Positions 1 through 13,209 of a DNA stretch of 64,000 bases are shown in pieces. Position 1 is the first letter of the stretch. Each line of letters opens with the position of its first letter. This DNA comes from Punica granatum (Eukaryota; Streptophyta; Magnoliopsida; Myrtales; Lythraceae): the NCBI RefSeq assembly GCF_007655135.1, contig NC_045130.1:24743363-24807362 (forward strand), given 5' to 3'. Under the pieces are notes generated by a model. The model ran no database searches, had not been told where the DNA came from, and saw only the letters and a list, made by a program, of their open reading frames with translations. A program made the position numbers and the translations under genes.

Positions 1-169
1 TAGCCATGGCTCATTCAGTATTCAGCAAATGGAAATTGAATACAATATGAGGATATCAAAAATCGGGGCAATATACAAAAACCACCAAACCCCAAAACTA
101 AAGAAACCTCTCTCTTCCATAAGATTACAAACTTTACTTTCTTGACTATCCATGCTGTTAGGTGATCAT

Positions 170-2160
170 TATTATATTGTAATTCCCTCGTTTGTTCTTC
201 CCCCTACCGACATTTTCTCCAGTTCTTTTTTGATGTAATCTTGAAAGATAACTGGTAATATCAGATAGACAACTACAGCACATGTCCTCAATTCTTTCCA
301 TCCTCTTATAAGAAAACTCCCATGTAATCGGGTCACTTTGTGGGCACCAACCAGACTTCTAGAGTGTGTATGCTAACAAATTCCATCAACTCCTCGGACT
401 ATACAGGCAGCCAGTAGTGGAAGCAGGGGAAGCTGCTCTTTATATATATTATGGTAACTGAAGAGGGAGCAGACGATAAACTGCTCAAAATTGCTCCAAG
501 CCAAGGAGGCTGTGAGGGTAGAGCTCCTAGCCAAGCTTGTTATCGTAATTTTGGAAAAACAATTTAAGATGATAGTAGCAGTTTTACCCTTGATTTGAAA
601 GCCCAAGCAAACGGCAGTCACTTTTGAAGATGATGGCCAACATATGTGCTTGACAAGCTGGAATTGAAGTTCCTCCTTTCACCTCGAAGAGATTAAATTT
701 TTTTAATACATCCGTTATTCAATCTCTGATACAGCCACTAGGGATGTGCTTCATCTCGTCCATGACCACTCGTGCTCCTAAATTTCATGCTTGGACTCAG
801 GGGTCACTTTGTTCATATAATGGACTGAAAGCAACTAACACCGCCTTGTTTCTGTCATTCTATCCTATATTATAAGAAAAGTATGATCTAAGGCGGCAGC
901 AATTCATTTGAGTTTTGCATCAATTGGTATATTCAATCTTTCAAGCCGATAGGCTCCAGTCAAAGAACCTTATCAATTCGTACCTCCAAATTTAGTTAAC
1001 ATTACCAAACTGGGGGTGTTTGACCACTAGTGGAAGGATGACTTAACACACACATCATCTTCTGTAAGAGATTTCCACCATATCCTGAATCTATAGCCAC
1101 TTTTTCATGGACCTTCAATTTATCAGAGTCATTCAGGTACTCGGACTAAGTCATGGAGTTCCCATATTTTGGGCTGACCATATTTCTGATGTTTTTCATA
1201 TCTAGCCAGTAGACGGGATAACACTGTAACCTCCATTAAGATGATGGCCTCATGCACATGCCCACTTCTTGAGCAATCTGCCATAGTCTCCCGAACAATG
1301 GTTGTTGCTCCCGTGGTTCCATGCGATCATGCCTCTGATTGATCATATTCAAACCAGAACAGCAAAAACCTCAGAACCATAACTTGCTGGGAGTTCGTTG
1401 ACTTTGGTATGGGTCATGGTCATGTGGATGGCTTGCTTATGCACCTCATGCCAGGTTCAAACATCTCTTAGATCAAAATGTCCAGCATAATCTAAAGAGC
1501 TTCAAATAAAAGTTGCCCAGAGTCTACTGCTGTAGTTAGCATCAGGTTGAATGTGGTTGTGGACAGGAGTCTGGTATCAGTTGGTTGATCATTTTTGACA
1601 GTCAGGGAAGTTCAAAGCTACCTGCTCTGCTGCCACTCTTGAAAGATCAGCAACAGACTGAAAATGATTTGTTGTAGCTTGAACTGGTCGAGGCACTAGC
1701 CATGGATCAGGCAGCACTCCAAAACTCCTTGTCACCCCACAACCCCCACCGGGCATCCAACTGCTTTAGCTGGAGCACCAGAACTACCTCTCCTCCAAGG
1801 TGTGGCTAATACAGACAGAGATCGAATCCAGGTGCTTTAACTGAACTCCTTTCACCAGGGAGGCCTGATGAAACCCGATGTTCAGTCGAGTCAGTGGAAT
1901 AAGTTAGTGTGGTTAGGAAACAATAAAGTTCCGACTTTGACTTAGGTAACCTGACCTGGTGAGCAGCATTTGGACATATACATTGGCTTGTCCGACTAGG
2001 CATGCTGAAAATTATCATGATCCAGTATGCCAAAGGTGCAGTTTCCAGTAAATTTCCATGACACCCCACTGAAAGTGAGAATATGCCAGGAAGAAAAATC
2101 CTACTTTTTGACTTGTACATCGTTGAAAATGGGGAATATTGTAGGCTATAAGCCTTCAGC
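170..2160 (-). pseudogene. Unrecognised decayed coding-like segments
   Basis: Reading the minus strand shows protein-like stretches that change frame and are broken by stops. One runs from about 620 down to 370. Another ends near 170 and carries a run rich in Arg, Glu and Lys. A third, around 1500-1280, loosely resembles the helical spacing of PPR-type repeat proteins. I see no single intact ORF, and no splice model that joins the pieces convincingly. They may be exons of a gene I do not recognise, or a decayed copy lying in the FKBP intron. Family assignment is not possible by eye, and the PPR resemblance is only an impression. Confidence 0.2.
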
Positions 2161-2230
2161 AAATAAAGAACTTCTAAAGTTTTGGAGCCAAGCTCCTATA
2201 GGAAAGCTACGCATGAAAAGTAAAGGTGCT

Positions 2231-4523
2231 TGATACTATATTGAATGCCCAAGGAAATAGATAAATCCAACAAAACTAAGTCAAAGGAAACTCAATAAGA
2301 TGTCAGAAATGATATATTTTTTTCTAAAAGGGAAATTCAACCAAAGGTAAGGTACAAATTGCGACATAAAATGAAAGAACGACTTTCTTTAGAAAAGAAA
2401 GCAATGAAATGTGTAAACAAGTTCAAAGTAACATAAAGACATCTTGTGTTAGAATTCTGCTTTTCTAGATAGAGATTTTTTTACGACTATCCTACATGTT
2501 AATATCAGGCAAAAAGAAAAAACTGCATTATCTCCTGAATCGAGCCTTTGCACATTTGGGCAGCCTTTACATGCTGACCACTAACCCTTGATGTTTTCCG
2601 GAAAGCATCCCATTATGATCAGACTTCAAAATTAGATACACTACGCCAATTGTTCTTGCACATTTCCATTTTCATGGAAATCAGGGGGTAATACCATCTA
2701 TATCTGACTTTCAAACTGAAGCATACAATCCAAAAGTAAATTGAGTTCTTTAAATTGACTGTCTTTAATTTCAAAGTAAAGACCAACATCCAGAAATTTA
2801 TGGCAAGAACATGAGTTAAACAAGAAGAAAAAGACAGGAAATAAGGAATCACGAACACATCAACTCTGGCAAAATTCACAGATCAATAGTCATAAAATTC
2901 GACATAGATAGATAATCAATCAGGAAACAAAAGGTATTATAACAATAATAATCATACAAAATCCAAAGGGCGCCATATTCACCAAAAAGGGAAGAAAGCA
3001 GGGATGTAATTAGCATAGAAGAAAGAGCTGTATATCTTATATTATTGAAATTGCTGCTGTCATTGCAGCTGGAACAATCACATTTGCTTCTAAGAACTGA
3101 TGCAGGGCAAATTAACTTCAAGTTTTCTAACAATTAGCCAATTCCCAGGTTTTTAACTTTCCCTTCAGATTTTACCCTGAAAAAGAAATGAAGAAATAAG
3201 CTAAGCCTAAAACAGAGACTCCAGGAAAAGACCATTTTTATGGAAGGGTTTGACAACAGCGGTATTCGGAAGTAACTAATATAATTTGGACATATTCTCT
3301 TGTTATCATGCAAGAACAATTTCTAAAACTTATCAAAACAGTGTCTGCATTCACTCCAAATTGTGGTTTAGGGGGAAGTGAGAAAACAAGCTCAATGATT
3401 ACTTGAGTGTGAAATTTCATTAATAAAAGAAGATGAATAGGATGCTTCTTTTTTTTCCTGAATGGCCCTAAGAACGTAATCATTATTACATTTTTTAAGA
3501 GAACCATAATAAATATGGCGCAGAGAGAGATTCACAGCATAGTAGGAAGCACAGAACAATTCAATTACAAGAAACTTCAAGTACCATTCCCTTGAAGATC
3601 AAAATGGGCAACATTGTCAAGGGAATTTTAAGTTTTCCGGCCAAAAGACAAAAAGAAAAACCATTCAAATGAAATTGAAAAGAAAAACTACCAGAGAGAG
3701 ATCCAAGAATAATGGCAAACAGATGGTTCCTGCGTCAAGTCAAGTTATGCATGTATGGTGAGATTCGAATGTGTATATACATGTCTATAAACTGGTAATA
3801 TGTCACCAATCATATATTCTAAGTATAGAATTCTGGAGCTTTGCAGATCGCAGGGAAACTAGCAAGCTTTCCTCACTCTCCACATGTTGATCCACTTCAG
3901 CAGTCCATACACATGAACAGACATGCAAAGAGATATAATTAATCCGGCACAGTATGAACTTTCTAATTTGCATTTCAGCTATCCATAATCTAAGATTTTC
4001 AATGCATCAGTAACAAAACACCAAGAAAATTAGTGTTCAGAAGCTCCCCAAGTTTCTGCCCCTCCTCAGGCAATCCAGAATGCATCAATAGCAAAACACC
4101 AAGAAAATTAGTGCTCAGAAGCTCCCCAAGTTTCTGCCCCCTCCTCAGGCAATCCAGGGAACGGGAAAGACTAGTTATAAGGAAACTCATTCCAGCACCC
4201 TCGTTAGTGCCTGAAAAGCTCAGGTTTTCTTCAACTGAGCCAACCGCGAACCGACTAATTCACGATGATGCACGCGCTAAGCTACTGCTGTAATTATGCC
4301 ATTATATACCCAAGCTACAGCCTACAAATTTTACCAGAAGAAATTCATGCAGTGTCGGGGCCTCGAATAGTCGGCAAGCAAAAAACAGAGTCTCATAATT
4401 CTACATCCTGTAACCTTTAACAGGAAAAGGGGTCAAAGCAAGAGGGAATCTACATCAGTAATGGGGCTTAGAAAGTGCCTCTCACTAACGACCCACAAAA
4501 GACGGAGCCAAACACAGACTCAC
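2231..4523. other. Non-coding stretch, probably FKBP intron 2
   Basis: The stretch is AT-rich with many short stop-closed frames and no recognisable protein motif. It lies directly downstream, in the minus sense, of a good splice donor of the FKBP gene, so the simplest reading is intron. It contains one 78-bp tandem duplication (4004-4158). Confidence 0.45.
4004..4158. repeat. 78-bp tandem duplication
   Basis: Two near-identical copies begin at about 4004 and 4082. Both contain the run AAAACACCAAGAAAATTAG, followed by a shared AGCTCCCCAAGTTTCTGCCC. A few mismatches separate the copies, so the duplication is not brand new. Confidence 0.85.
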
Positions 4524-5046
4524 CTTGCCAGAGCCAAGAGTGAACACAAAAGGGATTGGTTCCCCTGTATCATCCTTGTGATCATATGTCGAATCGAACC
4601 GCCATCCCTGTTTCGCAGCCAACCTCCCAAAGTAATGTATCGCAACCTTTACAATCAAGAACAAAAACCAATTCAACATCATCACAGAATATATATTAAA
4701 CTAAAGAATACTAATGGTGGGCACTGACCTGATCGCCGGTGGCGGAGACATCTCCGGACCCAACGCGAAGGTCAAGTGCCTTGACGCCACCGGAGCCCGG
4801 GAGCTCGAAGAACTCGGCGGGGACAGATTTCGCAGGAGAAGCCGGGAGGAAGAAGAATGAAGAAGTGGGAACTATGGCGGAAAGCGAAATGTCTCTTCTG
4901 GTAAGTGTTATAGCAGGATCAGGAGAAGGAGGAGAAGTGGGTTTGTTAGTGAGGAGAGAGAGCTTGTGACGGAGGTGACGAAAATGGCTGTGAAGTAGCG
5001 TTGCTGCTGTGGCTGCGGGTGAGCCACAGCATTGGATAGTCGTCAT
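4524..5046 (-). CDS. FKBP16-1: Chloroplast (lumenal) FKBP-type peptidyl-prolyl isomerase, 5' exons only; probably FKBP16-1
   Basis: Two exons are visible: 4729-5046 (106 codons, ATG at 5046) and 4524-4646 (41 codons). They are joined in phase 0 by a donor CAG|GTCAGT and an acceptor ending AAAG. A second donor, AAG|GTGAGT, follows exon 2. Residues 1-45 look like a Ser/Thr/Pro-rich plastid transit peptide. A twin-arginine pair (TRRD) then precedes a hydrophobic stretch and an Ala-x-Ala-like site before the mature start EFFELPGSGG, which suggests Tat-type import into the thylakoid lumen. The mature part contains the FKBP core start (DLRVGSGD, GDQVAIHYFGRLA, RFDSTYDHKD, FTLGSGK). This combination matches the FKBP16-1 type of plant immunophilin, known from the family rather than proven here. 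The remaining core exons, including the usual GIRRVVIPP segment, are not found in 1-4523. They may lie beyond the left edge or be lost. The subfamily name is probable, not certain. Confidence 0.75.
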
Positions 5047-5636
5047 CCTTTTGCAGAGGAGCTGCTCACCCTTTCCGTTCCGTTCCGAGAAGACGGACGC
5101 CAGAGACCAAACAAAGTCACTGGGTGATGGTTCCGGGGGTATGTGCCGCGTCCTAAATTGCAACTCCGACGGTCTTGATTAATCTGTGCTCCAATTGAAT
5201 ATCCGTTCAGGTCTCTCGTTAATATATACTTAGACTTTTGGATAAATTTTAACTTCATCCCTATATTTTGTGAAATAATCAACGACACATCTTCTTTCAA
5301 AAATTGGCAACGCCATACCTCCTTTCGCTAACATGGCACCAACAGAACATTCATTTTACCGTGTGGATCCCATGTCACGGAACTGCACAAATCGACTCGT
5401 TACTTAATTTTTTTATTCGAAACAAATTTGACCAGATTTAAGGGAAAAAAAGAGTAGAAATCAGCAAAATGAGAGATAATATGTGACTAATATTAAAAGG
5501 AGGGAATGTCGCTGGTTATTTTATAAATTATAGGGTCTAATCGAAATCTACCGTAGACTTTTTTGAAATTTTCTTTTCCAAGTTTCCAGGATGCGTTTAT
5601 GATTTTATTAAATATTTTCAAGGAGACTTTTATGCT

Positions 5637-5872
5637 ACGTTTGGTTTGTAAGTAACATTATAAAATCAGATTTTGATTTTAAAAAAGACAAAGCATTGTT
5701 GACCGTTTGAATCAAGCGATGGACCCCATCATTTGACTTTGTATTATAATGGAATTGTATAAATGTTTATGTATAGGGTCCACCCTTTGACTTTGTATGG
5801 GTTATTTTGTTTTGTTATGGGTAAAGTTAAGTTAAAGTAAAATTTTAAAATCTTACTTACAAAACAAACGAG
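5637..5872. mobile_element. MITE-like element with ~20-bp terminal inverted repeats
   Basis: The left end reads ACGTTTGGTTTGTAAGTAA. The right end, reverse-complemented, reads TCGTTTGTTTTGTAAGTAA. Internally it has paired runs such as TTTGACTTTGTAT, and no ORF. The size of about 235 bp fits a non-autonomous DNA transposon. I could not establish a clear target-site duplication, so the superfamily is open. Confidence 0.6.
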
Positions 5873-6257
5873 TTATTACAATTTACCTATATTATATTAT
5901 ATATATCAAATTAATTTTTATGGAATGCCACCGACTCTCTCCATAAATGGAGAACAATCGTAAATTAAATTAAAAAAACAAAATAATTCTATCTCCATAT
6001 AGGAAGATTCTAATATGGTGGCTGCAAATATAACCATTGTGGTTATTTTCTTTTCAGTTATTAGATTCCATTCCGTAACATCTGAGTTATACACATGTCT
6101 AAAATCTTTTTACCTGAAGATTCACTCCTAGTACTTTGACTATCGATATTATCGATTACGCATCTTCTCGACAACTCATGATCGCGCTCGCAAATGAGTT
6201 GAATCTGATTTGAGATTAAATTGAATAAAATATACTGGTTCAATCAAATGTTTCTAT

Positions 6258-6735
6258 ATATTATATAAACTTGACAACGCCATAATAAATAGGAATATAA
6301 TAGTAAATCTCTTACTAATACACATATTAATATGTTATATCAAAATTAAATAATAATACATATGATTGTAATAAAATAATAGCAATTATTTAATGAAGAA
6401 ACTACTAATGCAAATCACTTTATAAGAAAATTATGAATATTTATAATTACATAAATAATATATTATATAAATTTGACAACGTCATAATAAATAGAGGGTA
6501 TAATATTAAATCTCTTAGTAATATATAGATTAATATGTTATATAAAATTAAATAATAATATATATTATTGTAATCAATAATAGTAATTATGAAATGAAGA
6601 AACTACTAATTCAAATTACTTTATACAAAAATTATGAATATTTATAGTTACATAAATAAAAATTAAATAATAATACATAGTACTGTAATTAGTAATAGTA
6701 TATTACGAATACTTATAATTATATAGATAAAAATT
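6258..6735. repeat. AT-rich tandem repeat, ~205-bp period
   Basis: Two full copies (about 6258-6462 and 6463-6660) share a TTGACAACG(C/T)CATAATAAATAG start, an ATTAATATGTTATAT block and a GAAGAAACTACTAAT block in the same order. A partial third copy follows to about 6735. The copies differ by substitutions and small indels. Confidence 0.8.
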
Positions 6736-7234
6736 AAATAATAAGACAAATTACAGTAATTAATAATGGCATAATAAAAATGAAGAAAATATTCAAAGTA
6801 GTACTAAAAAGAATTCAAGTCACATTTTAAATTTTAATAGCAAATGGTATATACTAAAATTAAAAAATATTAATTTCCGCCTCTCAATACTAATATATTA
6901 GTTATGAATAATAAACTCCACTAATTATATACATTAAATCGGATCATAATATTATTTTACCATCAATGCCATAATCTAAATTTTACCACCAATGCTATCA
7001 ATTGATAAAAGAAAAGATAAATTTAGTGACAATTAAGAGGAATGGTGTTATCATGGCTATTACATTTTGAATTATTGTAATTGCATAAATATCACTGTAT
7101 AATTTTAATTAAAAATTTCTTTTAAGTATGGTTCAATTGGCATGTTTCCAGTAGAGCCTACAACAAATGGAGCATATTATCGAATTCATCATGAATCAAA
7201 ATTCCAAGCAACAAAGTGAATCATGTAACTTCTA

Positions 7235-7236
<2 letters not shown>

Positions 7237-7273
<37 letters not shown>
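7237..7273. repeat. (TA)n microsatellite
   Basis: An uninterrupted TA dinucleotide run of roughly 18 units lies in AT-rich spacer. Confidence 0.95.
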
Positions 7274-7279
<6 letters not shown>

Positions 7280-8725
7280 TTGACTACAGACTAATAAATA
7301 TATGCAGAATCGTAAATTAAATATTATATTAAGGTCAAATTATGAAATGTTTGAAATTAATATAATGTAAATATTTATATAATTAATTCATATAAACATA
7401 ATTGCATCATTTTCAATAAGTACACAATTAATTATAAATATGTTAATTCAACATGATAAATGGAATTGTAAGGATCTACTCAATTAATTAACATAAGAAT
7501 ATTTTACATTGGTAATTTTTAGTGTGATAAATAAAAGTAATACAAATTATTCTTATGAAGATAAGTGTATATACACCAATTATATATATATATTAATGTT
7601 ATTAAACGTACACTATTCTTAATTTATTTGCATTGACTGTATTTTATAAAAATTTGTAGAAGTACTATATAGCTACTCTTATTAGACAGTAATTAAGTGC
7701 ATCGTCCATCGAAGTGATTACATCATTTCATCTAAAATTATTGAAATTCACGGAATTTAATTTAGAAAAATAATGTACAAGCAAATACTAAAATTATAAA
7801 ATTTATTTTATAATTATCATCCTTTCGTCAAATAGAAACTAAAGATTTTGAATTCGCAGGAATTAAAATCATTTTCATAGATATAAGATTGATAATCGAA
7901 ACGATGTATGTGAATATATTACATAAATTCTTTATTTATGAAATGAATAAAAAATTAACGTTTTGCATATATGAATAAAAAACTATAAATTCATATTATT
8001 TATTATTTTCCTATTTAACTTCTTACTATAATTTTTTTCACAAAGATCGTGTAACAATAGGTTCAATAACCTAGTAAATAACAATTATATAACTTAAATA
8101 TATATATATATAATAAAATAAAATGAACTTTATATCATGATTTATTCCCCTTCCAAAATTAGATTAGAGAAAATTTGCAAAATCACATCAAGCAATCCCT
8201 AAAATTCAATCGACAATTCAATCCGATATCGCCGCTGATTGCCTCTAATCGCTCGCCTGTCCTCGGCTGGCTGTCGCAACTCCGACACTGACTCCTCTCC
8301 CTCGACCCCCTAACCAAATCGGCAACAAAATTAGGCATCATCAACATATATTGCCCCCTAACCGTGGCTCTGTCCTTGATCAATAGATTTCAGGACATAC
8401 ACCACACCACGTCACAATTTCCGATTAATCTTTGTAGGTCCTTCCTTTGAAGGATGCTTCTTATTGAAGTTTTCTGTTTAGGTGATAAGAGATTCTGGCT
8501 CCTTATTCAACTCAAACCCATGGGCCCATATTCCCAAATGATTAAAGGGATGGAGCGATGTATCAAGCAAAGAACTGATTCTTTCGTGTATGGGACAACT
8601 TCCATACACCCACCACTTTTCCTGACATTCCTAGCAGATCATATAAACTCTCTCTTGAATAAACCTCAGCTCTCATGTGACATGCTAGAAAAGGAAAGCT
8701 GTAGCTATCTAATGATCTGTTTGTT

Positions 8726-11700
8726 ATGGCATCAAAAACTCCTCACCACGAAGCTGAGGCAATTCTTATGGAGGTAAGCATGTTTGTCTACATTCTTGTT
8801 TATTCTAAATATCAATAAATTGCACGATAGCTAGTTTTGATGCATCGTGAATTGGTCATGGCTCTTGGTGAATTTCACTTTTACTATTTGTCAGAATTAA
8901 CTTGATTAATTAGAAGTTCAAGGTTGGCCAAAAAGAAAACAACAGAAGTTGAAGGTGGTAGGCAGATAAATATTTTTTTCATATCTATACTCTCTATGTG
9001 TGATCAATGATAACTAAAGTGTTATAGCCTAAGTGGAAAGATGCGAAGGAGTCATGAGGGAGTACTGGGCCTCCCAGCACTCAAAGATAATTCTGCGCAT
9101 GAAGGGGTAGTTGAACTTGAGACTCCTCCATGACTTCCTTCCTTTGGTTCTTTCCACTTAGACGTTAGTGCTTTAGATATTATTATTTGCAATGATTAAC
9201 CAATATTTGTATTTAAGTTTATATTTTTTGAATTTTGTTTTTAAATTAATATTTAATTTGTTCATTTTATGATTTTTACTTTTTAAATTTATTGAGGGAA
9301 TTCCGTTGTAAATTATCTCGAGAAAAATTTATTTTTCAGATTGAATTTCCAGAAAAAGTTCTTTTAATTTTTAAAATTTTCCAAGAAGATTTAATTTTTG
9401 CGTGGAATTGGCATTGGCAAGCTTCTTGTAGTGCTCTTTCATCCGATCAATCTCCATATTTTGCGTGAACAATTTGCAAGACCATAGAAAATGTAATTAT
9501 GACTACAAAGGTTAAATTAGCGACCCACTAGACAATATTCTCCTATATAATTTACAAAGAAACTGTCGTTGGACTATCAAGCCAACGCTCTATGTTTTAC
9601 TTTTTCTATCATCCATTTTTTTTTAAATATACTTTATTTTATAAATGAACATGGTTGACCCTTATTTAAGATTTTTTATGAGGAAGGGGTTTTAGTAGGA
9701 ATGGACCAAGGGGGACTGGAAGTTGCAGTCACCCCTAAAATTTTTACATTATATGGAAAATCATAGGTTTTTCTATCAGTTTTTATGAAATTACTTATGT
9801 TCGTCCCCTAACCAGCAAAGTTACTTTTCCTTTTGCCCTACTAAGGCTTAGCCCCCTTGGACTAAAATCCTGAGTCTACCCTGGGTCTTAGTATAGTAGC
9901 ATAAAACACTAACTCGTAAATAAAATGTTTTGAATTTAATTATTACTAGCGGGACTTATGTGTCCTCCCTTTATTTCTCTTTGTTTTCTATTCTTATACT
10001 AGATCATCTCTCTTATGGCTGGAAAAAAAAAATTCTTTTCCACATCAATTTTGTCATTTTTACTGAAATTCCTTGCGTGGATATTTCAATCTTTCAATAT
10101 CCATGTATCATGCAGCTCCCTTATACAATATTTTTGCTGAGATGACGCTTTCTTGCACATATTGGCATGAGGATAATGCACATATCACTTTCTATGATAT
10201 GTGAGGCCATTCTTTCTTCTGAAATTTTTCTTTAAAATTTACTTCGCATATCTTTGCATTCAATTTCATTATTAATTTGATTTGGACTTATACTTTTCCA
10301 CTGACTCTAAACATAGCGTCTGTCTTTCTTTCTATTTCATGAATAAAAGATTTCCCGCTTTATAAAAAAAAGGAGGAAGTTATGCTTGATGAGCTAGTAG
10401 TAAAATGATATCCTGATTATCATCCATGCATTTTCCTCATCATTAGGTATCTTTGGTTAATTCGATGATATCTTCCTTTAGATATCATAAAGTATATTGG
10501 ACATATATTACTTGTTCCTCATTAAACAAAGTATTCATTTTTCAATGACATGGATCGATCTCATACTTGTGAGACGATGTTGGCTATAATCTAGATTCTA
10601 ACGAAACTTAGCATATTATTTTGAAAAAAACGAGGCTTTAGGTAAGACGTGTACATAGTTTAAATAGAAGAGCAATGCAAAGTTTTCATTTTACCTAAAA
10701 TTACTTTTAAATTGAAAGTATGTACATTAGTAAGTCTTGCATATGTAGGAAGACAAAGACGAGTGTATATCGCCAAGACGACTGAATATTACGTGGGGAA
10801 ATGATCTGCGGTACTGGCAATGGTATGATTATACAGAGAGGTAAGTACTCACATCTCTCCATATCTATATTTAATCATCTACAGGTTGATCAATTGAGTC
10901 GTTTCTGCTTTTAAATTATACATATTGCCTAAATTGGATGGATGATTTTACTGACCTTGACAACACTGTGCATACATAGTATTCGTTGCATTCGTCATAA
11001 TTTTCGCTCCGCATTCTTATATGATCTCCCAAACCCGCACTAACCGCTGTGCACCGCTCCCACCACCTAAAAAGACCTTGTGTTCAGGTCCGGGAAGCCC
11101 ATCTTCTTCATCACCGCCTCCTAGAAAGACTATTCCAGTCTATCATATATGCTGCCCGTATCTAACTTAAGTGCAGCTATCCCCAACACCGCTCTATGTC
11201 TTCTCCCGGTTTAGCAAAATGTTAACATGAATTTACTGTCCAGGAACAAATGTACTCAGGAAAAATGTAATTATATCACCATATCCTCAAGAACCTGAAT
11301 TAGCCACAACTTTATATACCTGAAAAATGTAAACTGAATGGACACCGACACCAATCACGTAATGTAATTGGGAGTCGCCTTCTATGGAATCACTCCCAAA
11401 CCCAACTCAAGCAGCCGTCCAAGAACCTCGCTGGATTTCTAATTTCCTTGGATTCGTGACCTGAACATTTATTTGAAGTGTTTGACTATATACGTACTGG
11501 CACACTTGTGGCGGGGATGAGATCCATCTATTCCTATCATCTTGTACCCACAACGGTTTCATCACTGGGCTTCTCCCGATGGCTCCTGTTTGGAAGTACC
11601 GATACATTCATGTCCCCAGTCTGATACTATAAGCATGTGCTTGATAACTATTTAATCAAATAAATGCTTAAAAATTAGTTACAAGTTAGTTATAATGGAA

Positions 11701-13209
11701 AAAATGAATGTGAAAAAGAGGAAAAGAGAAAAGTTAATTGTCCAAACTACTTAATCATTGATTAAAAATCACTTAATGATTAAGTCAACTGTTATTACTT
11801 GCTCATTAAATAGATTTTGACTCAATGATTAAGTAGATTTGAGCAAAATCTTTTCTCTTTTCATCTTCTTCCCATTCATTTTCCGTTATAATTAACTTGT
11901 CACTAACTTTTAAGCACTTAATTGATTAAGTAGTTATCAAACGCATGCTAAGTATTGAGAATCTTCCTGTCCATAACATCTTCTCTTAAGATGACAGCTG
12001 ATGCTGAATTTCCTATTTGTTAGTGTGATGGCGATGTTGTGCTGCTCTCTCTTGCAAATTTACTAGCATTAGCCCAGGATTTGTTCCTGAACCTTACTCA
12101 ACAACTTGTTGATTCTTGACCCATAACTTTCGACCTACGGACTGATTGAAGTTTCCTACTAACCTGGTAAGCACTCAAGCCTGCTGAATTTCCTTGCCTA
12201 ACCGATGCAATAATTGATGAAAGAGAATAGGACAATGGTCCGAGCCAAAAGTCGCTTTTAAGTAATGCAGGGTGCCACTCCATACTTTGCTAAAGTCAGG
12301 TCCAGCTCTCTTGTCACCAAATTATATGGTGTATATCTATGATCTTAGATAAAGTATCTGAACTCCCGTGAAACCCCAAATCTTGGACACTCTGAGACTG
12401 CAGGAGCAAACACCCGTCAGCCACCTCCCCGTGTCAGCTCATACGGTAGGCGGTAGTCACAAACAGTAATCTATGTAATTAAAGCAACAGGAACTGTCTA
12501 GCCAAGTCAACAAGGAGTCCAGGAGCTACTCCAGTAAAGTCAACTCCGATGCGGAAGGCAGATCAGATCCTTTGAAATTCTTTTATGCAACGAGCGTATA
12601 GGAATTTAATGAGATTTTTCATATTGAAACTATCATAGTTGGATGAGCTATATATATGACTGCCTACAAGCAGAGTGGTGCAAATTGAATAAGAAATGAA
12701 AGCACAGGCAGGGCAGTTGATTACGAGCTTCTGAGTCATTTCAATGGCACCATAGAGAACAGTTCCGGGAAGCTACTTCATTACGAATCTTGTTTCCCTT
12801 TCAATCTCTGACACTAATTGTTTGGCATCTTTATAGGTCAAGTTCTGTATGTGAGCTGAAACAAGTATGCTGGCTCGAAGTTACAGGTGCAGTTGGTGTA
12901 AGGACTGGGAAGAAGTACGAGATCGGTTTTCGAGTTTCATTAAAGCCAGATGCCTTTGGGTGGGGTGAAACTCCTCTGTATTTAATGGCTAAATTGGGCA
13001 AGCAAGGGAAATACAAGAAGAAGTCGATCTACTTACAAGACGAGCAAAGGGAAAAAGAATTCGACGTCCCAAAGGATCGGTTTGTCATTGAAGTTTCATC
13101 AACATTAGAAGATAGCACTATCTATTTTGGTCTATATGAAGTGTGGAGTGGCAAGTGGAAAGGTGGCCTTCAGATACATTATGCATTTGTGAAGGAGGTG
13201 ACCAGCTAG
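8726..13209 (+). CDS. PP2A9: PHLOEM PROTEIN 2-like lectin, PP2-A9 type
   Basis: Three exons join cleanly: 8726-8773 (phase 0), 10749-10840 (ending phase 2) and 12837-13209. They have consensus GT-AG borders and make a 170-residue protein. PP2 proteins are phloem and sieve-element lectins that bind N-acetylglucosamine-type glycans; that role is family knowledge. Visible PP2 signatures are RRLNITWGNDLRYWQW in exon 2, then CWLEVTGAV, KKYEIGFRVSL, a basic GKYKKKSIYL loop, FVIEVSS and the C-terminal YEVWSGKWKGGLQIHYAFVKEV in exon 3. There is no N-terminal AIG1, TIR or F-box domain, as expected for short A-class members. ATG 8726 is chosen because it opens a 16-codon exon ending in a good donor (GAG|GTAAGC) that is in frame with exon 2. 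Both introns are close to 2 kb, and each carries a MITE-like element. Placement near IMPL1 matches my recollection of Arabidopsis At1g31200, which supports the A9 label. No disabling mutation is seen. Confidence 0.9.
9014..9176. mobile_element. Short inverted-repeat element (MITE-like) in PP2-A9 intron 1
   Basis: The left arm carries CTAAAGTGTTATAGCC then TAAGTGGAAAG and GGAGTCATG. The right arm carries their inverted counterparts, ending CTTTCCACTTAGACG then TTAGTGCTTTAG. The arms are about 60-70 bp with a short spacer, no ORF, and no certain TSD. Confidence 0.6.
11632..11949. mobile_element. MITE-like element in PP2-A9 intron 2
   Basis: Termini are imperfect inverted repeats of about 65 bp: AGCATGTGCTTGATAACTA at left against the reverse complement of TAGTTATCAAACGCATGCT at right. 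Further inside, AATGCTTAAAAATTAGT pairs with ACTAACTTTTAAGCACTT. It is about 318 bp without coding potential. The end sequence resembles hAT-like MITEs, but a clear 8-bp TSD is not visible. Confidence 0.7.

Larger units (their letters stand above)
5047..8725. other. AT-rich intergenic region between divergent FKBP and PP2-A9 genes
   Basis: The two flanking genes are transcribed away from each other. The segment is very AT-rich, especially 5880-8150, and has no credible ORF. It holds a MITE-like element, AT-rich tandem repeats and a TA microsatellite, listed separately. A TATA-like TATAAAC lies at about 8642, 84 bp before the PP2-A9 start codon, and could serve that gene. Confidence 0.6.
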
